Shown: positions 35,574 to 44,613 of the stretch, in pieces
How positions within the stretch are numbered: the first letter of the stretch is position 1
Layout: each line of letters opens with the position of its first letter
DNA from: G965216255 sp965216255
Lineage (GTDB): Bacteria > Bacteroidota > Rhodothermia > Rhodothermales > Bin80
Direction of reading: 5' to 3'
DNA length: 64,000 nt
Assembly (NCBI GenBank): GCA_965216255.1
Contig: OZ244148.1
Coordinates: forward strand, 744,001-808,000
Translations under genes and position numbers: made by a program
The notes under the pieces: model-generated
What the model was told of the DNA's origin: nothing
The model's database searches: none
The model's input: only the letters and a program-made list of their open reading frames with translations

Positions 35574-36122
35574 TCAACGAAGGCGCTCATTGTATTCCAG
35601 GCAAGCCGCTTCGAGAGATCTGGGTGCTGGTACCCGAAGCTTCCTGCTCTTGCACATTGCCGCTAGATTCCTGGCATGTTCCGTGCAATCACCCAGTCTA
35701 GGAAGCTTGGTGTAGTCTCGTTGGCCTTCGTCCACGACATTGCCGTCCAGATAGGCAAGCCAGGTCTCAATGTTCCAAGTCGGAATGAATATTGCCACCT
35801 TGTCCTTGGGAGACCTCACGTCTACTCCCTTTGCTTCGCAGGCTTTATCCAATTGGCGCAGTCGTTCTTCGACACCATAGTTGTCTCCGTCAATCACAAT
35901 AATCAGAGTACGATCAACATGACTCTGGCGGCCCGCAGCCAGTTCTTTAACATATTCCCGACGGACGAATTGCTCGGCGGAACCCCGTCCAGCAGATACT
36001 GGCTCAGCTCGGAGCTGATACCTGTTCTCGAGGAGCCCCATCTCCCTCAGAAACCGGCGCACGAACGCCTCATGCTGCTGGTCCTCGCATACAAGTATAT
36101 ACTGCGCCTTGCGCCGGGCCAT
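35574..36122 (-). CDS. TOPRIM-domain protein partnered with AAA ATPase (RloB/OLD-like)
   Basis: 182 residues. The start ATG overlaps the ATPase stop codon as TGATG; a Met four codons earlier is possible. TOPRIM signature residues are visible: Glu13 in I-L-V-C-E-D-Q-Q-H-E and the D-x-D pair Asp78/Asp80 in I-I-V-I-D-G-D-N. Such metal-binding nuclease domains work with an OLD-like or RloA-like ATPase in several phage-defence systems (OLD, Gabija, PARIS, AbiL/Rlo). The size and separate TOPRIM gene fit an RloB/DUF4276-like partner. The shared stop/start implies coupled translation with the ATPase. Nuclease activity is inferred. Confidence 0.7.
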   Translation of the reverse strand: MARRKAQYILVCEDQQHEAFVRRFLREMGLLENRYQLRAEPVSAGRGSAEQFVRREYVKELAAGRQSHVDRTLIIVIDGDNYGVEERLRQLDKACEAKGVDVRSPKDKVAIFIPTWNIETWLAYLDGNVVDEGQRDYTKLPRLGDCTEHARNLAAMCKSRKLRVPAPRSLEAACLEYNERLR

Positions 36123-37243
36123 CAGCTTTCCCATCCTCGAGCCATCACCTGAGACAGCCTTAGAGGCCCATCGGGAACCAGATACTCCAACTTTTCAAAC
36201 AGGGGCTCCACCCGCGTTGGTCCAGTTCCGTCACGCGAAAGAAGAATTGCCCGATCTGCTCCAAGGTAGTCGATAACCTCTGGATGATGAGAAGACAGCA
36301 CAGCCTGCGGGATAGTAGTTCCACAAGCATCGCTCAAAGCGACCAACCATGGCTGGATTTCGGAGAGACCCACAAAGTTGACGGGTTCATCGATCAGAAG
36401 CATTTGCTTCTGGCCAGCAGTGAGCATCGTTAGGGCATAGAGAACGGTCAGTGCTCTTTGGCCGTCCGACAACTCGTGGAAATTATACTCCTGCGGTTTA
36501 TCACCCGCGCCAAACACGCCTACTAATGCTCTCGTGTCGATCCCTACCTGCTCCAGTCGAAATGCACGCAGCCCCTCCAAGACTTGCTGCATTTCTTGCG
36601 TATATGCATACACGAGCTCTTGCCGCTCCTGTATCAAGTGACGATACCAGTTAACGAAGTTGCGTCCGTCCCTAGCAAGTATTTGCTCCTCGGTACTCGC
36701 TTCTGCAGAAAAAATTGATGGGTTCAACCCGCACACCAATACATTGCGCATGAAATGCAAAAACTGGCTTAGGAAAGTGTTGGTCTTGACCGGCTCCACT
36801 CGGGCCAACGCAGACTCACTCCAGTCGCTCCTGAAAGTCGGCCCCTCCGAATGATCGTTGCGGTAAAGCTGAACATCACCTAGGTAGAACTTGAAGAGCG
36901 GGCTGCCATCTCTGTACAGATCCTCACGCTTTACCCGTGCTATTCGGTCTGCCTTGTTGTGCTCTATCTCCAGACAATAGACATATTGCGCTCCCTCTAG
37001 CTCCACGTCTACCTGGTAATTCTGGGTCTCTCGTTCCTGCCACCTAGTCAAGGACGAAAAAGGGAAGACATCCCGGTCTGTGACCCTAGCTCGACCTTCA
37101 AGCAGTCTGCGCAGAGCGTAAAGGACATCGAATACCGCTGTCTTCCCTGCACCGTTCTGCCCAATGAGCAGCGTTAGCTCTCGAAGGCGTAGCTCGAAGT
37201 TCAAAAGGCATTTGTAGTTGTCGACGTAGATTCGCTTCAACAT
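36122..37243 (-). CDS. OLD/RloA-like AAA (ABC-type) ATPase
   Basis: 373 residues. Walker A G-Q-N-G-A-G-K-T (28-35), signature L-S-D-G-Q-R-A-L-T-V (about 258-267), Walker B M-L-L-I-D-E-P-V-N-F (about 285-294) and an H-loop-like S-S-H-H-P-E-V follow the order of the AAA_21/RecF-like group. No nuclease domain is fused, as the TOPRIM partner is encoded by the next gene. Together they form a probable two-gene anti-phage module in which the ATPase senses and the TOPRIM subunit cuts. A solitary IS3 end lies just upstream (37305). Confidence 0.8.
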   Translation of the reverse strand: MLKRIYVDNYKCLLNFELRLRELTLLIGQNGAGKTAVFDVLYALRRLLEGRARVTDRDVFPFSSLTRWQERETQNYQVDVELEGAQYVYCLEIEHNKADRIARVKREDLYRDGSPLFKFYLGDVQLYRNDHSEGPTFRSDWSESALARVEPVKTNTFLSQFLHFMRNVLVCGLNPSIFSAEASTEEQILARDGRNFVNWYRHLIQERQELVYAYTQEMQQVLEGLRAFRLEQVGIDTRALVGVFGAGDKPQEYNFHELSDGQRALTVLYALTMLTAGQKQMLLIDEPVNFVGLSEIQPWLVALSDACGTTIPQAVLSSHHPEVIDYLGADRAILLSRDGTGPTRVEPLFEKLEYLVPDGPLRLSQVMARGWES

Positions 37244-37518
37244 TGGTGGACACGCCTCATTGATGGAGGAAGCTCTTGATCAAAGGTAGCTCCCAACGGT
37301 GAAATGTACCCCAATCGCTGGACAGCTTTCGGCTGGATTGGTGGAACTCTTCGCGTGGAATACGCAGCCGTGGTAACAGCTACCAGTAGTAGGGTGATGC
37401 TGCGTATAATGGTCGGGATCACGGGGCTATAGGGTTCGGGGCTCGGTTCTTACCCAAAAAGGCTAAGCTACCTCTGGTGGCATGGCTGTATCCATTGCAG
37501 AGGGCGCTGTCGGGCAGT
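37244..37518. other. Gap between ATPase and TIR genes with IS3 relic
   Basis: Contains the isolated IS3 terminus at 37305-37343. The remainder should hold the promoter of the ATPase-TOPRIM pair, but no element could be fixed. Confidence 0.4.
37305..37343 (+). mobile_element. Solitary IS3-family terminus
   Basis: TGTACCCCAATCGCTGGACAG matches the left terminus of the IS3 element at 44580-44605 with few changes, but no transposase sequence follows. A relic or target scar. Confidence 0.65.
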
Positions 37519-38604
37519 TTAGAGCGAATCGATTCCCGCGAAATTATCGGAGCCATCCAACTGGATCACATACCGGAATCGGAGTTCGTGCCGGTCACTT
37601 CCACAGCCACGGCATTTGATCTCTACTACGCGAACAGCGGCGTAGAATCCGTGTGTGTTGCGCAACACAACAATGTCTCCCGCGTGGGGTGTGCAGTGGC
37701 GGGAAGTATAGTCCAGAGACGCGGCCTTCCGCTTTCTTGCAGTCCATTCGCCTTCGCTAGCAAGCGCGACGCCGTTTATGGAAGGTGGGTGATTGTATAC
37801 GTGAATAGACGTATTACTGGCCTCAGTCCATTCTGTCTCGAACTCCAGCCTCCCGCTGCCTATCACGTAACGGCCGTTATAGCTGCTGTAGTCGAATGCG
37901 ACCTCACCCAATTCTGAGACCATTCTCGGCGGCGGGACATCGGATGATTTTCCTGTGAAGGGTTGCACGCCCAGTTTTTCTGCGATTTTCGCTGCGAGTT
38001 CTGCAGGTGTGTTGTCGCCAGCGTTTATGTACAGCGTGTCTTTGGGGAGTCCATCTATCTCAGTATCATCGAAGTGCACGGGGAGGACATATTCGCCATC
38101 TTCCTCAATCATGCGACTCAGGGCTGCCCGTCTTTCGTGTCGGCACCATGCCTTGTCGCGATACTCCTTTGAGACGAACATTACGACAGATGCGGACTGT
38201 TCTGCAAAGACCCTTTCGAAGGTCTCCGCACCCGACTTCCCCCAGAGCGATACCTCCGCAAAGCCATCGTAGAAAACGTCGATACCGCGAATTTTAAGAT
38301 ACCGTGCCACTTCTTCTACATACTCCCGCTGCTCACCGGCAAAAGACAGGGCAACCTGATATTGGTGGTTTTCTCTCGGAGGAAGATCTATCGGTCGCAT
38401 CGTTGTATCGGGTTGGCATTCCTGAGGCCGAAGGCTGGCCGGTGTCGTCCGCGTTTCCGCTTGTAGCGTTCTCAGACGGTCTGCCCTTCTCCATCCCTCT
38501 GAAGTCACACGGACAATGCCTGACATTGTCCGTGAGGGGATTTCGACTAAGCCGTCGTCTTTTAACATTTGAGCCAAGCCGATCAATTCTGCCTGCCCTT
38601 GCAC
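37519..38604 (-). CDS. TIR-domain protein (C-terminal part of a split zinc-ribbon/TIR gene)
   Basis: 361 residues in the open frame. Residues 1-45 look like a winged-helix remnant (L-A-Q-M-L-K-D-D-G-L-V-E-I...V-T-S-E-G-W). Residues of about 80-205 are a TIR domain: Y-Q-V-A-L-S-F-A-G-E, Y-L-K-I-R-G-I-D-V-F-Y-D, V-V-M-F-V-S-K-E-Y, and W-C-R-H-E-R-R-A with Glu157 at the place of the catalytic glutamate of NAD-cleaving TIRs. The last ~140 residues are an unrecognised mostly beta domain. The frame is continuous with 38632-39003 except for one TAA, so the natural product was probably about 495 residues. TIR effectors of this type usually act in abortive infection by depleting NAD. Present activity would need restart after the stop. 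Confidence 0.75.
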   Translation of the reverse strand: MQGQAELIGLAQMLKDDGLVEIPSRTMSGIVRVTSEGWRRADRLRTLQAETRTTPASLRPQECQPDTTMRPIDLPPRENHQYQVALSFAGEQREYVEEVARYLKIRGIDVFYDGFAEVSLWGKSGAETFERVFAEQSASVVMFVSKEYRDKAWCRHERRAALSRMIEEDGEYVLPVHFDDTEIDGLPKDTLYINAGDNTPAELAAKIAEKLGVQPFTGKSSDVPPPRMVSELGEVAFDYSSYNGRYVIGSGRLEFETEWTEASNTSIHVYNHPPSINGVALASEGEWTARKRKAASLDYTSRHCTPHAGDIVVLRNTHGFYAAVRVVEIKCRGCGSDRHELRFRYVIQLDGSDNFAGIDSL

Positions 38605-38631
38605 GGCTCTTCGCTCAGTGTATGTGGCAGC

Positions 38632-39003
38632 TTAGAACCTTGGTCCCAAAGTAATGTCGATCTCACTTCCCGCCCCCGTTTGGCCGTCTGCCAATTCCAT
38701 GAGTAGACTGTCCAGCCGCTCTTGGCGGCTTGGCATAGGGGAATTGACGATGCCCTCCAACATGTTGCTGAAAAGAGTCGGGGCATTGCCATCACGGGTC
38801 TGCCGCCGGACCCATCCTGAGAGCTTAAGCGCCTTATCCGTCCATTTGTATTTGTCCACAGTCTGCCCCGCCGATATCGATATTTTGAACTCACCGCATT
38901 GTTCACAGCGCTGGTGTAAGCCGTGCCAACCCCTTGTGACAAAAAGTGAGTCTGCACGGGATCCGCAGATCCAGCAAGTTCCGTCATGCAACTTGATTTC
39001 CAT
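38632..39003 (-). pseudogene. Zinc-ribbon N-terminal part of the TIR gene, ended by in-frame TAA
   Basis: 123 residues from an ATG with GGAG ten bases upstream. C10-x2-C13 and C33-x2-C36 (C-W-I-C-G, C-E-Q-C-G) make a zinc ribbon, followed by L-S-G-W-V-R-R-Q-T-R-D-G-N-A-P, a helical block seen in larger zinc-ribbon/winged-helix/TIR proteins. TAA (38632-38634) ends it, and the same frame resumes immediately towards the TIR domain (A-A-T-Y-T-E-R-R-A-V-Q-G-Q-A-E-L). One C-to-T change of CAA would explain the break. Confidence 0.65.
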
Positions 39004-39559
39004 TGGTTCTCGCTCTCCAGCGATCTTTTGTTGGTGTGACCGGCTGCGGCTGCCCGAGTTGGATGACCGATTCGGTGGCGGGGTGTCCCTGTACCGGCTG
39101 CTCCTGAATGTGCGTGTCCGTTTGCCTTTGGCGAGTGCGTAGGCAAAAAAAGACGATTGCATCTGCGCAGTCAACACGACATCTTCCACAATTCGTGCCG
39201 ACGGTTCCACAAATGTGAAATTGCGCCGTCAGTCGGCCATTCTGGAGCCTTTCTGCTGGGCAATCACCGATTTGCGCCGAGATGCTGCGTGATGCCGCCG
39301 CTCCTTCACCCTGCGCTCTGTCGGCATGGGCACCCTACGTGCACAAATCGAGCGCGGCATCCGGTTGGACTTCATGAAGCGCTTGGGACTGCTCAGATGG
39401 CTGCCCGCACCAAAACAGGCCCAATCAACGTTCATCAACACTCTATTCAACCGCTCACAATCCAGCTCCGTCAGACCGCCGCAAAGTGTTCGGTTTCAGT
39501 CGGAATACACAGGCGTCGCGAACGGCTGCCTATAAGCTTTGAATCGGCTCTACTAAACA
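39004..39559. other. Region upstream of TIR gene and recombinase copy 2, no gene recognised
   Basis: Several short frames on both strands, none with a known motif. It must contain the promoter of the TIR gene reading left. Possibly an old gene scrap. Confidence 0.3.
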
Positions 39560-39581
39560 TTTGTTAATTATGCTTAACGAA
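39560..39581. other. Candidate recombinase core site, second copy
   Basis: TTTGTTA, spacer ATTATGCT, TAACGAA: the same 7-8-7 geometry and nearly the same arms as 20394-20415, ahead of the paralogous recombinase. The hairpin AAAACCCG...CGGGTTTT also recurs between site and start codon (39608-39633). Confidence 0.5.
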
Positions 39582-39637
39582 TCCTTGTAGCGCTGTGCCC
39601 GTACCCGAAAAACCCGCTCTCGCAGACGGGTTTTGCC

Positions 39638-40603
39638 ATGAATCCGGACCCTGAATCGGCCCTCACACCGGCTTCCCCGCCGGAAGTGGCGCAGGCCCTC
39701 GCAGAGCAGGACGTCTCCGAGGCCACGCGCGAGGCGCTGCTCTCTGCCCGCGCCGCGGAAACGCGCAGGATCTACGCCATGCACGTGCACGCTTTCGGAG
39801 CGTGGCTCGAGGAGGATGTGCTCCTTGCCACGCCGATTGACGTGGCCAACTACATAGCGGGCCCGGGCGCCGAGCGAAGCCACAGCTGGCGCCCGCAGGC
39901 ATTGGCCTCCATAACGGGCGCCTTCGAGGAGGCAGGCCTTCCCTCGCCCGCTGCCCATGCGGGCGTCAGGCGCACGCTAAAAGGCCTCCGGAGACAGAAG
40001 CCCCGCGCTCCGCGCCAGGCCGCGGCGCTGACGGAAGCCGTCATTGCCGCCATCGTGGCTACGGCCACCTCGAGTCCGAAGCCCAGGCCCAAAGCCGCGG
40101 GCAGCTGGACATCGCCCTCATCCGCGTCATGCGCGATGCGCTCCTTCGCCGCAGTGAGGCGGAAGCGCTTGTGTGGGAAGACGTCAGCGTGGAGCCGGAC
40201 GGCAGCGGAAGGTTGACACTTGCCATGCCGACCAAGACGGACCAGGAAGCCGCCGAGCCGCACACGGCCTATCTCACGCGCGCCACCGTGGCTGCGCTTA
40301 CGGCGCCTGTGGACGCCGTATCACACCCCCGATATGCCGCTCTTCGGGCTCTGCGCGCGCCAGATATCCCAGCGCATACGGGCTGCTGCCCGGGCGGCAG
40401 GACTTATGGACAAGTATTCCGGGCACAGCGGGCGCACGGTAGCGGCCCACAGCCTGGCAGAGCGCGGAGCAAGTCTTGTGGAATTGCAGCAGGCCGGGCG
40501 CTGGAAGTCCCCGTCCATGCCGGCGACATATGCCCGCAGCGCAAGGGCCGGGCAAGATGCCGTGGCCAGGCTGCTGGAAGAACAGATGCCAAGTACCGGA
40601 TAG
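39638..40603 (+). pseudogene. Tyrosine recombinase/integrase, copy 2, frameshifted
   Basis: About 80% alike to copy 1 at 20474. Two indels split the gene: a shift near 40070, where extra bases precede the Q-S-R-G-Q-L-D-I-A-L segment, and a 1-bp insertion (ACGGCGCC for ACGCGCC) near 40303. Restoring them gives an N-terminal core-binding domain, the arginine block A-L-L-R-R-S-E-A-E-A-L, then H-S-G-R-T-V-A-A-H (H-x-x-R) and M-P-A-T-Y-A-R-S with the catalytic tyrosine, a complete set for a ~320-residue recombinase. The TIR gene lies on the far side of the candidate site. Confidence 0.85.
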
Positions 40604-40822
40604 GATCCAACCCGGTTTTCTGGATGGAGGGGAATTGTATGCTTAACCTGGCAGGATCTGCCTACCGTATATAATTGCACGTTTACGCTTGATACCCCTA
40701 TCGAACCTCTCAGGCCTCGATTGGGGCCCAGCGTGATTCTCTCGTAGCCCGCACCGTATCCGGACACGTCCGAAAGCAATACGGTGGCTCCCACCCACAT
40801 GTGAGCCGGATACCTAATGTGG
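40604..40822. other. Short spacer between recombinase copy 2 and TPR gene
   Basis: Convergent gene ends; no gene and no clear terminator with a T-run was seen. Confidence 0.3.
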
Positions 40823-42481
40823 TTATACGTTCGGCGATTGATTGGATGTGGCATCCCTCACGCAAATAGCCTTCCAGCCCAGTTCGCCGGTTCCATCTCT
40901 TTTTTTCGGTTTCCGAACAGCTACGACCTCTACTTCGGCACAATCAACGGCGGACTGGCTGAGAGTCGGCGGCACAAACGCCTCGCAAACGAAGCCAAAT
41001 CCCTTCGAGTGCACCTTGAGTGGACCGAAAAATCGTCTAATGGAGTCTGTTTCCTTGAATTGCGACCTCCTTACCTCATAAACCGCAAGCCTGTCGCGAT
41101 TGCGTGTGCACCGCATGACGACAGGACTTCCCACATCCCAGCCTTTTGCCGACTCGAATTTCTTGTAGTACAGAAGGCAAAAATCTGAGGCCGAAACATA
41201 GACGCTTGCAAGTTCCTTGGTTGGGTTGTGGTGGTCAAGCACGCCGTAGACTTCCATCAAACAATCATATGCTACTCCTTCCGGTCTATGCTTTATCGCA
41301 AGCAGTTGGATCCTGCCAGGCTCATTCTCAACCGCTGCCAAGAGCGGTGCTCCCGCCTTCAACTCGGGAGAGTCTTCCAATTGGTCGGCACGGATTACAG
41401 ACTCTACGGTATCCAAGCCATCCTTGAGCCCTACCTTCATCAGCCTCTTACCATTCTTGCTCACGAATTCCTCAAGGAAACAGGATTCTTGCCAGGACCC
41501 TTCCCAAAGGACCTCTTCTGCAGGCGCAGATAGGTCTCCAAGCACATGCTTGGAATCCTTAAGTGTCTCGGACGCCCTGTACCATTCTGTTGTCGTAAGG
41601 CCAAGCAAGGATTCTGACACCTTCCACCCACGCTCCTGCCGAACTGCCATTTGCCTGTCTACCGCCCACTTGGCCAGATCATTGCGACCAAGCTCTACCG
41701 CAAGTTCCGCTACGTCCGTCAATACCCTGACCGCAAAACCTTCATCATGGCAGATGGCAAGTGCTTTAGCGCACAGGGCGAGCGCCATATTGGGATCTCT
41801 TCGCCTCTCTATTCGGGCCAAAGCGTGCCAAGCCCAGAATTCCCCGCTCTTTTGCCGGACTACAGGCAGCAGCAGTTTCCGAGCTTGCAAAGTCTTGCCA
41901 AGATCTGCCAGCAGGAGGGCCTTTCGATACCGTAACCAAATGGGTCTCTGGGCTTGGCTCTTCTCCAAAGCCAAGTCAATAAGCGCTATCGCGAACTCCT
42001 TATCGGCAACTCCGGTCTCGGATCCGCCCAGCACTTTCGCCACACTGGTTGCCACCTTTTCGACCAAAGGGGGATAGACAACGTCTTTCTCCCTGCCCTT
42101 TTGGGCCGCGAAGTCCTCCGGCCTGAAACTCGTCACACCCGCCCACTGAAGAATTCGCGGCAGGAATTTCGGAGGTGGGTCCATATGAACAACAATCTGG
42201 ACCAAGAGACTGAACAAGAGATCGGGGCGCTCAAGATCCAACTGCGAATAGGATTTCAGAATAGACTCAAGTCTTCCTGCTAGTCTCCCGGCATCATGAA
42301 AGGCCGACGCCAACTGACTGGCAACTAATTTGGCCTTGTCATACAGAACCCAGCCGAAGGCATTTCGCAGATAGTTGTCATCGGGATAACGTGCCAGTAG
42401 GTCTTGCCCCAATTGATAGGCCTCGTCGATTCGGCCACTCTTTCTCAGTGCATGAATTTGCTGATTCGGGTAGTTGCTCAC
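40823..42481 (-). CDS. TPR protein with C-terminal cold-shock/OB-like domain
   Basis: 552 residues. The GTG start overlaps the stop of the upstream helicase-like gene as GTGA. The first ~290 residues are helical TPR-type repeats (I-D-E-A-Y-Q-L-G-Q-D-L-L-A-R-Y-P-D-D-N-Y, F-W-A-W-H-A-L-A-R-I-E-R-R-R-D-P-N-M-A-L). The middle is mixed beta. Near the C-terminus S-K-G-F-G-F-V-C-E-A-F-V-P-P recalls the RNP-1-like motif of cold-shock/OB folds, which bind single-stranded nucleic acid. Coupled translation implies it acts with the helicase-like protein. No named system is recognised. Confidence 0.65.
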   Translation of the reverse strand: MSNYPNQQIHALRKSGRIDEAYQLGQDLLARYPDDNYLRNAFGWVLYDKAKLVASQLASAFHDAGRLAGRLESILKSYSQLDLERPDLLFSLLVQIVVHMDPPPKFLPRILQWAGVTSFRPEDFAAQKGREKDVVYPPLVEKVATSVAKVLGGSETGVADKEFAIALIDLALEKSQAQRPIWLRYRKALLLADLGKTLQARKLLLPVVRQKSGEFWAWHALARIERRRDPNMALALCAKALAICHDEGFAVRVLTDVAELAVELGRNDLAKWAVDRQMAVRQERGWKVSESLLGLTTTEWYRASETLKDSKHVLGDLSAPAEEVLWEGSWQESCFLEEFVSKNGKRLMKVGLKDGLDTVESVIRADQLEDSPELKAGAPLLAAVENEPGRIQLLAIKHRPEGVAYDCLMEVYGVLDHHNPTKELASVYVSASDFCLLYYKKFESAKGWDVGSPVVMRCTRNRDRLAVYEVRRSQFKETDSIRRFFGPLKVHSKGFGFVCEAFVPPTLSQSAVDCAEVEVVAVRKPKKRDGTGELGWKAICVRDATSNQSPNV

Positions 42482-44523
42482 GACGCCAACAGTTCTTTCA
42501 ATTCGCGCAAAACTGCGTCGGAAGAGTGTTCCAGGAGTCGGCCCTGCGTCACGGTACCGTCCTTGTCGTAGTGTACTGCTAGCTTCGCCTTTCCGATTCT
42601 TCCGTCCAGTATGTAGACCTCCTGATACTGGTGATGTTCGACTGCCGTAATCTTCAAATGCTTGCCCTCCAAAACTCGAGTTGTCTCCTGGTAAAGTTCT
42701 TCCTGTCGATCATCTTCGAATACTGGCTCCGGAGCCAGTGCTCTGCTTATCTGTTCCGCAAACTCCCCGGGTTGGAAAGTAACCGTTACCACGCGCGTGA
42801 CGCGGTACTTTTTGTTGTAATACACGCGCAACGCGCACGTTCCACCTAACTCGGAAGCGACTGTGTAGCCTTCCTGATACTGGTAGTGCTTAACAGCCGT
42901 CACTTTGCAATCAATTTCAGCCAGCCGGTCTCGGATGAACCGATACAGGTTCCGCAATTCCTCAGATGCAATGTCAAATTCTGCTGATCGTCCGCTTGCG
43001 GGCGCAGTAGGATCAAACGCAATCGGATTTGAGAGTCGTACAGGACCCCGTTGACTGGAATCCAAGGTCCATTGAGCTTGGGCAAGGGGGTGGATGCGGG
43101 GAATGTTAATGAGGTACGTCTTGCACCTCGGCACAGTAAACAGCGTATAAAGCCAGCGCAAGTAGCGTTCACCGCTTCCGAGTCCCTTCCCCGGCGCGAG
43201 ATCGGCCACAAGGTTGTCAAAGTGCATGCCTTGGGCATAGTGGAGAGTCATGGCGTAGCCAAATCGAAGCTTGGCGGCGTTCAGATAGCGGTCATGTGAG
43301 AGGTCCTCACCAGGGCCTCGTTGGCCCTTCCCGTTTTTCCTCGCATGTGCAATCAGGGCGATGGTGACATCGCTCGGCAATCCCGGTTTCTCCGCATACA
43401 AGTAACTCTTGAAGCAACAAACTTCTGCGGCGTGATCATTGCTATCATTGTGCCACCGGACTCGAAGGTTGAGGAAGTCTACCAAGACGGGCTTACTTCG
43501 ACCCCGGAGGCGCTGTTTAATTCTCTTCTCGCCGAGTACGGCACATACCTCGCCAAAGGTGCCGCTCGTGATGAGCCAATCGCTGCCCGATACGTGAAAC
43601 GTGTTGCGGGCTACCACAAGATCACCAACATCTAGATCTGCTCCTCGCCCAAGAACTTGTCGCCTAATGAACTGGGTGTATCGGTTGACACGCGTATTGG
43701 TGTGTGCAATTACCTTGGTCCCGGCGAGATTGTCGTCAGCCAACCTGCGTGCAAATTGCCGGATGCGGCCCGCAGCAATAGGAAACCGGAGGCAACGGTC
43801 CTCATCAAGCTCAAGCTCAAGTAGATTGGATCTCCGCGTACGTATTCTGTTCGCAAGAAACCGCCTGTTCTGCAAGACTATAGGCGCGGTGGTTCCCGAG
43901 TCAAATCCCTTGGCCCTGGTCTTGGTAGCAGTATCCGAATACTCGCGCAGCCTCGATATAGAAAGCGCCGTGTCTTGTAGACTTGCAAATGACAGCTGCC
44001 AGGGATCACCGACAAATATGATTCGCCTTTTGGACTTCGGAAGACCAACATACTCCATGAAGTCCGGGAGAAGCCTTCCGCTTCCAAAGCGGCGGCGGTC
44101 TTGTTCCCGGTACGAGTCTGAAATAAGGTGGCAGTCCCCAATAATGTAGACGTGGCCGGCAGCGTCTCTGTTCTCGTGTAAGTGGCTGACAATCACCTCT
44201 TTATCGGGATAGTATTGCGCTTCGGGCTTATAGAGTGCCCCATAGATGCTAATCGCCTCGGTGTTGGACGGATAGGCATTGGCGATTCGGGCAAACGGAG
44301 CGAGCACTGTGACTCTGTCGTGGGGTTGCGCATGCCTGACTATCCTAAAGACATGCGACACAAGTTTGCCCATGCACGAGACATCCGCACTCTCAATCAG
44401 CAGAATGTGTTTCGCAGACCCTAAAAAGTCTTTGATGTCACGGTCTAACTTCGATCCCTTGACTTCTTCCGATCGCTTATCTGACTCGCCGGAACTTGAC
44501 CCTGGTTCCGCTAACAATATCAT
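42478..44523 (-). CDS. Degenerate superfamily-1 (RecD/UvrD-like) helicase homologue
   Basis: 681 residues. The SF1 order is kept: motif Ia-like V-T-V-L-A-P-F-A-R-I-A-N-A-Y, motif III I-I-F-V-G-D-P-W-Q-L (170-177), a motif IV-like V-L-Q-N-R-R-F, V-I-A-H-T-N-T-R-V-N-R-Y, and the UvrD_C_2-like A-M-T-L-H-Y-A-Q-G-M-H-F-D near 425. Yet the P-loop position reads D-V-S-C-M-G-K-L (47-54) instead of GxxxxGK[T/S], and motif II reads G-D-C-H-L (129-133). ATP hydrolysis is therefore doubtful. The C-terminus holds two copies of an I-T-A-V-x-H-x-Q-Y-Q-E-x-Y domain (about 555-600 and 635-675). Coupled to the TPR protein gene. Probable new defence or DNA-repair pair. Confidence 0.65.
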   Translation of the reverse strand: MILLAEPGSSSGESDKRSEEVKGSKLDRDIKDFLGSAKHILLIESADVSCMGKLVSHVFRIVRHAQPHDRVTVLAPFARIANAYPSNTEAISIYGALYKPEAQYYPDKEVIVSHLHENRDAAGHVYIIGDCHLISDSYREQDRRRFGSGRLLPDFMEYVGLPKSKRRIIFVGDPWQLSFASLQDTALSISRLREYSDTATKTRAKGFDSGTTAPIVLQNRRFLANRIRTRRSNLLELELDEDRCLRFPIAAGRIRQFARRLADDNLAGTKVIAHTNTRVNRYTQFIRRQVLGRGADLDVGDLVVARNTFHVSGSDWLITSGTFGEVCAVLGEKRIKQRLRGRSKPVLVDFLNLRVRWHNDSNDHAAEVCCFKSYLYAEKPGLPSDVTIALIAHARKNGKGQRGPGEDLSHDRYLNAAKLRFGYAMTLHYAQGMHFDNLVADLAPGKGLGSGERYLRWLYTLFTVPRCKTYLINIPRIHPLAQAQWTLDSSQRGPVRLSNPIAFDPTAPASGRSAEFDIASEELRNLYRFIRDRLAEIDCKVTAVKHYQYQEGYTVASELGGTCALRVYYNKKYRVTRVVTVTFQPGEFAEQISRALAPEPVFEDDRQEELYQETTRVLEGKHLKITAVEHHQYQEVYILDGRIGKAKLAVHYDKDGTVTQGRLLEHSSDAVLRELKELLAS

Positions 44524-44613
44524 CGGATAGTAATTTCAATTGATCGAGAATATAGGGACCTCCTCACCGTGGGGTGAGGTGTACCCCAATCGTTGGACAG
44601 GATTCCGCTTGAT

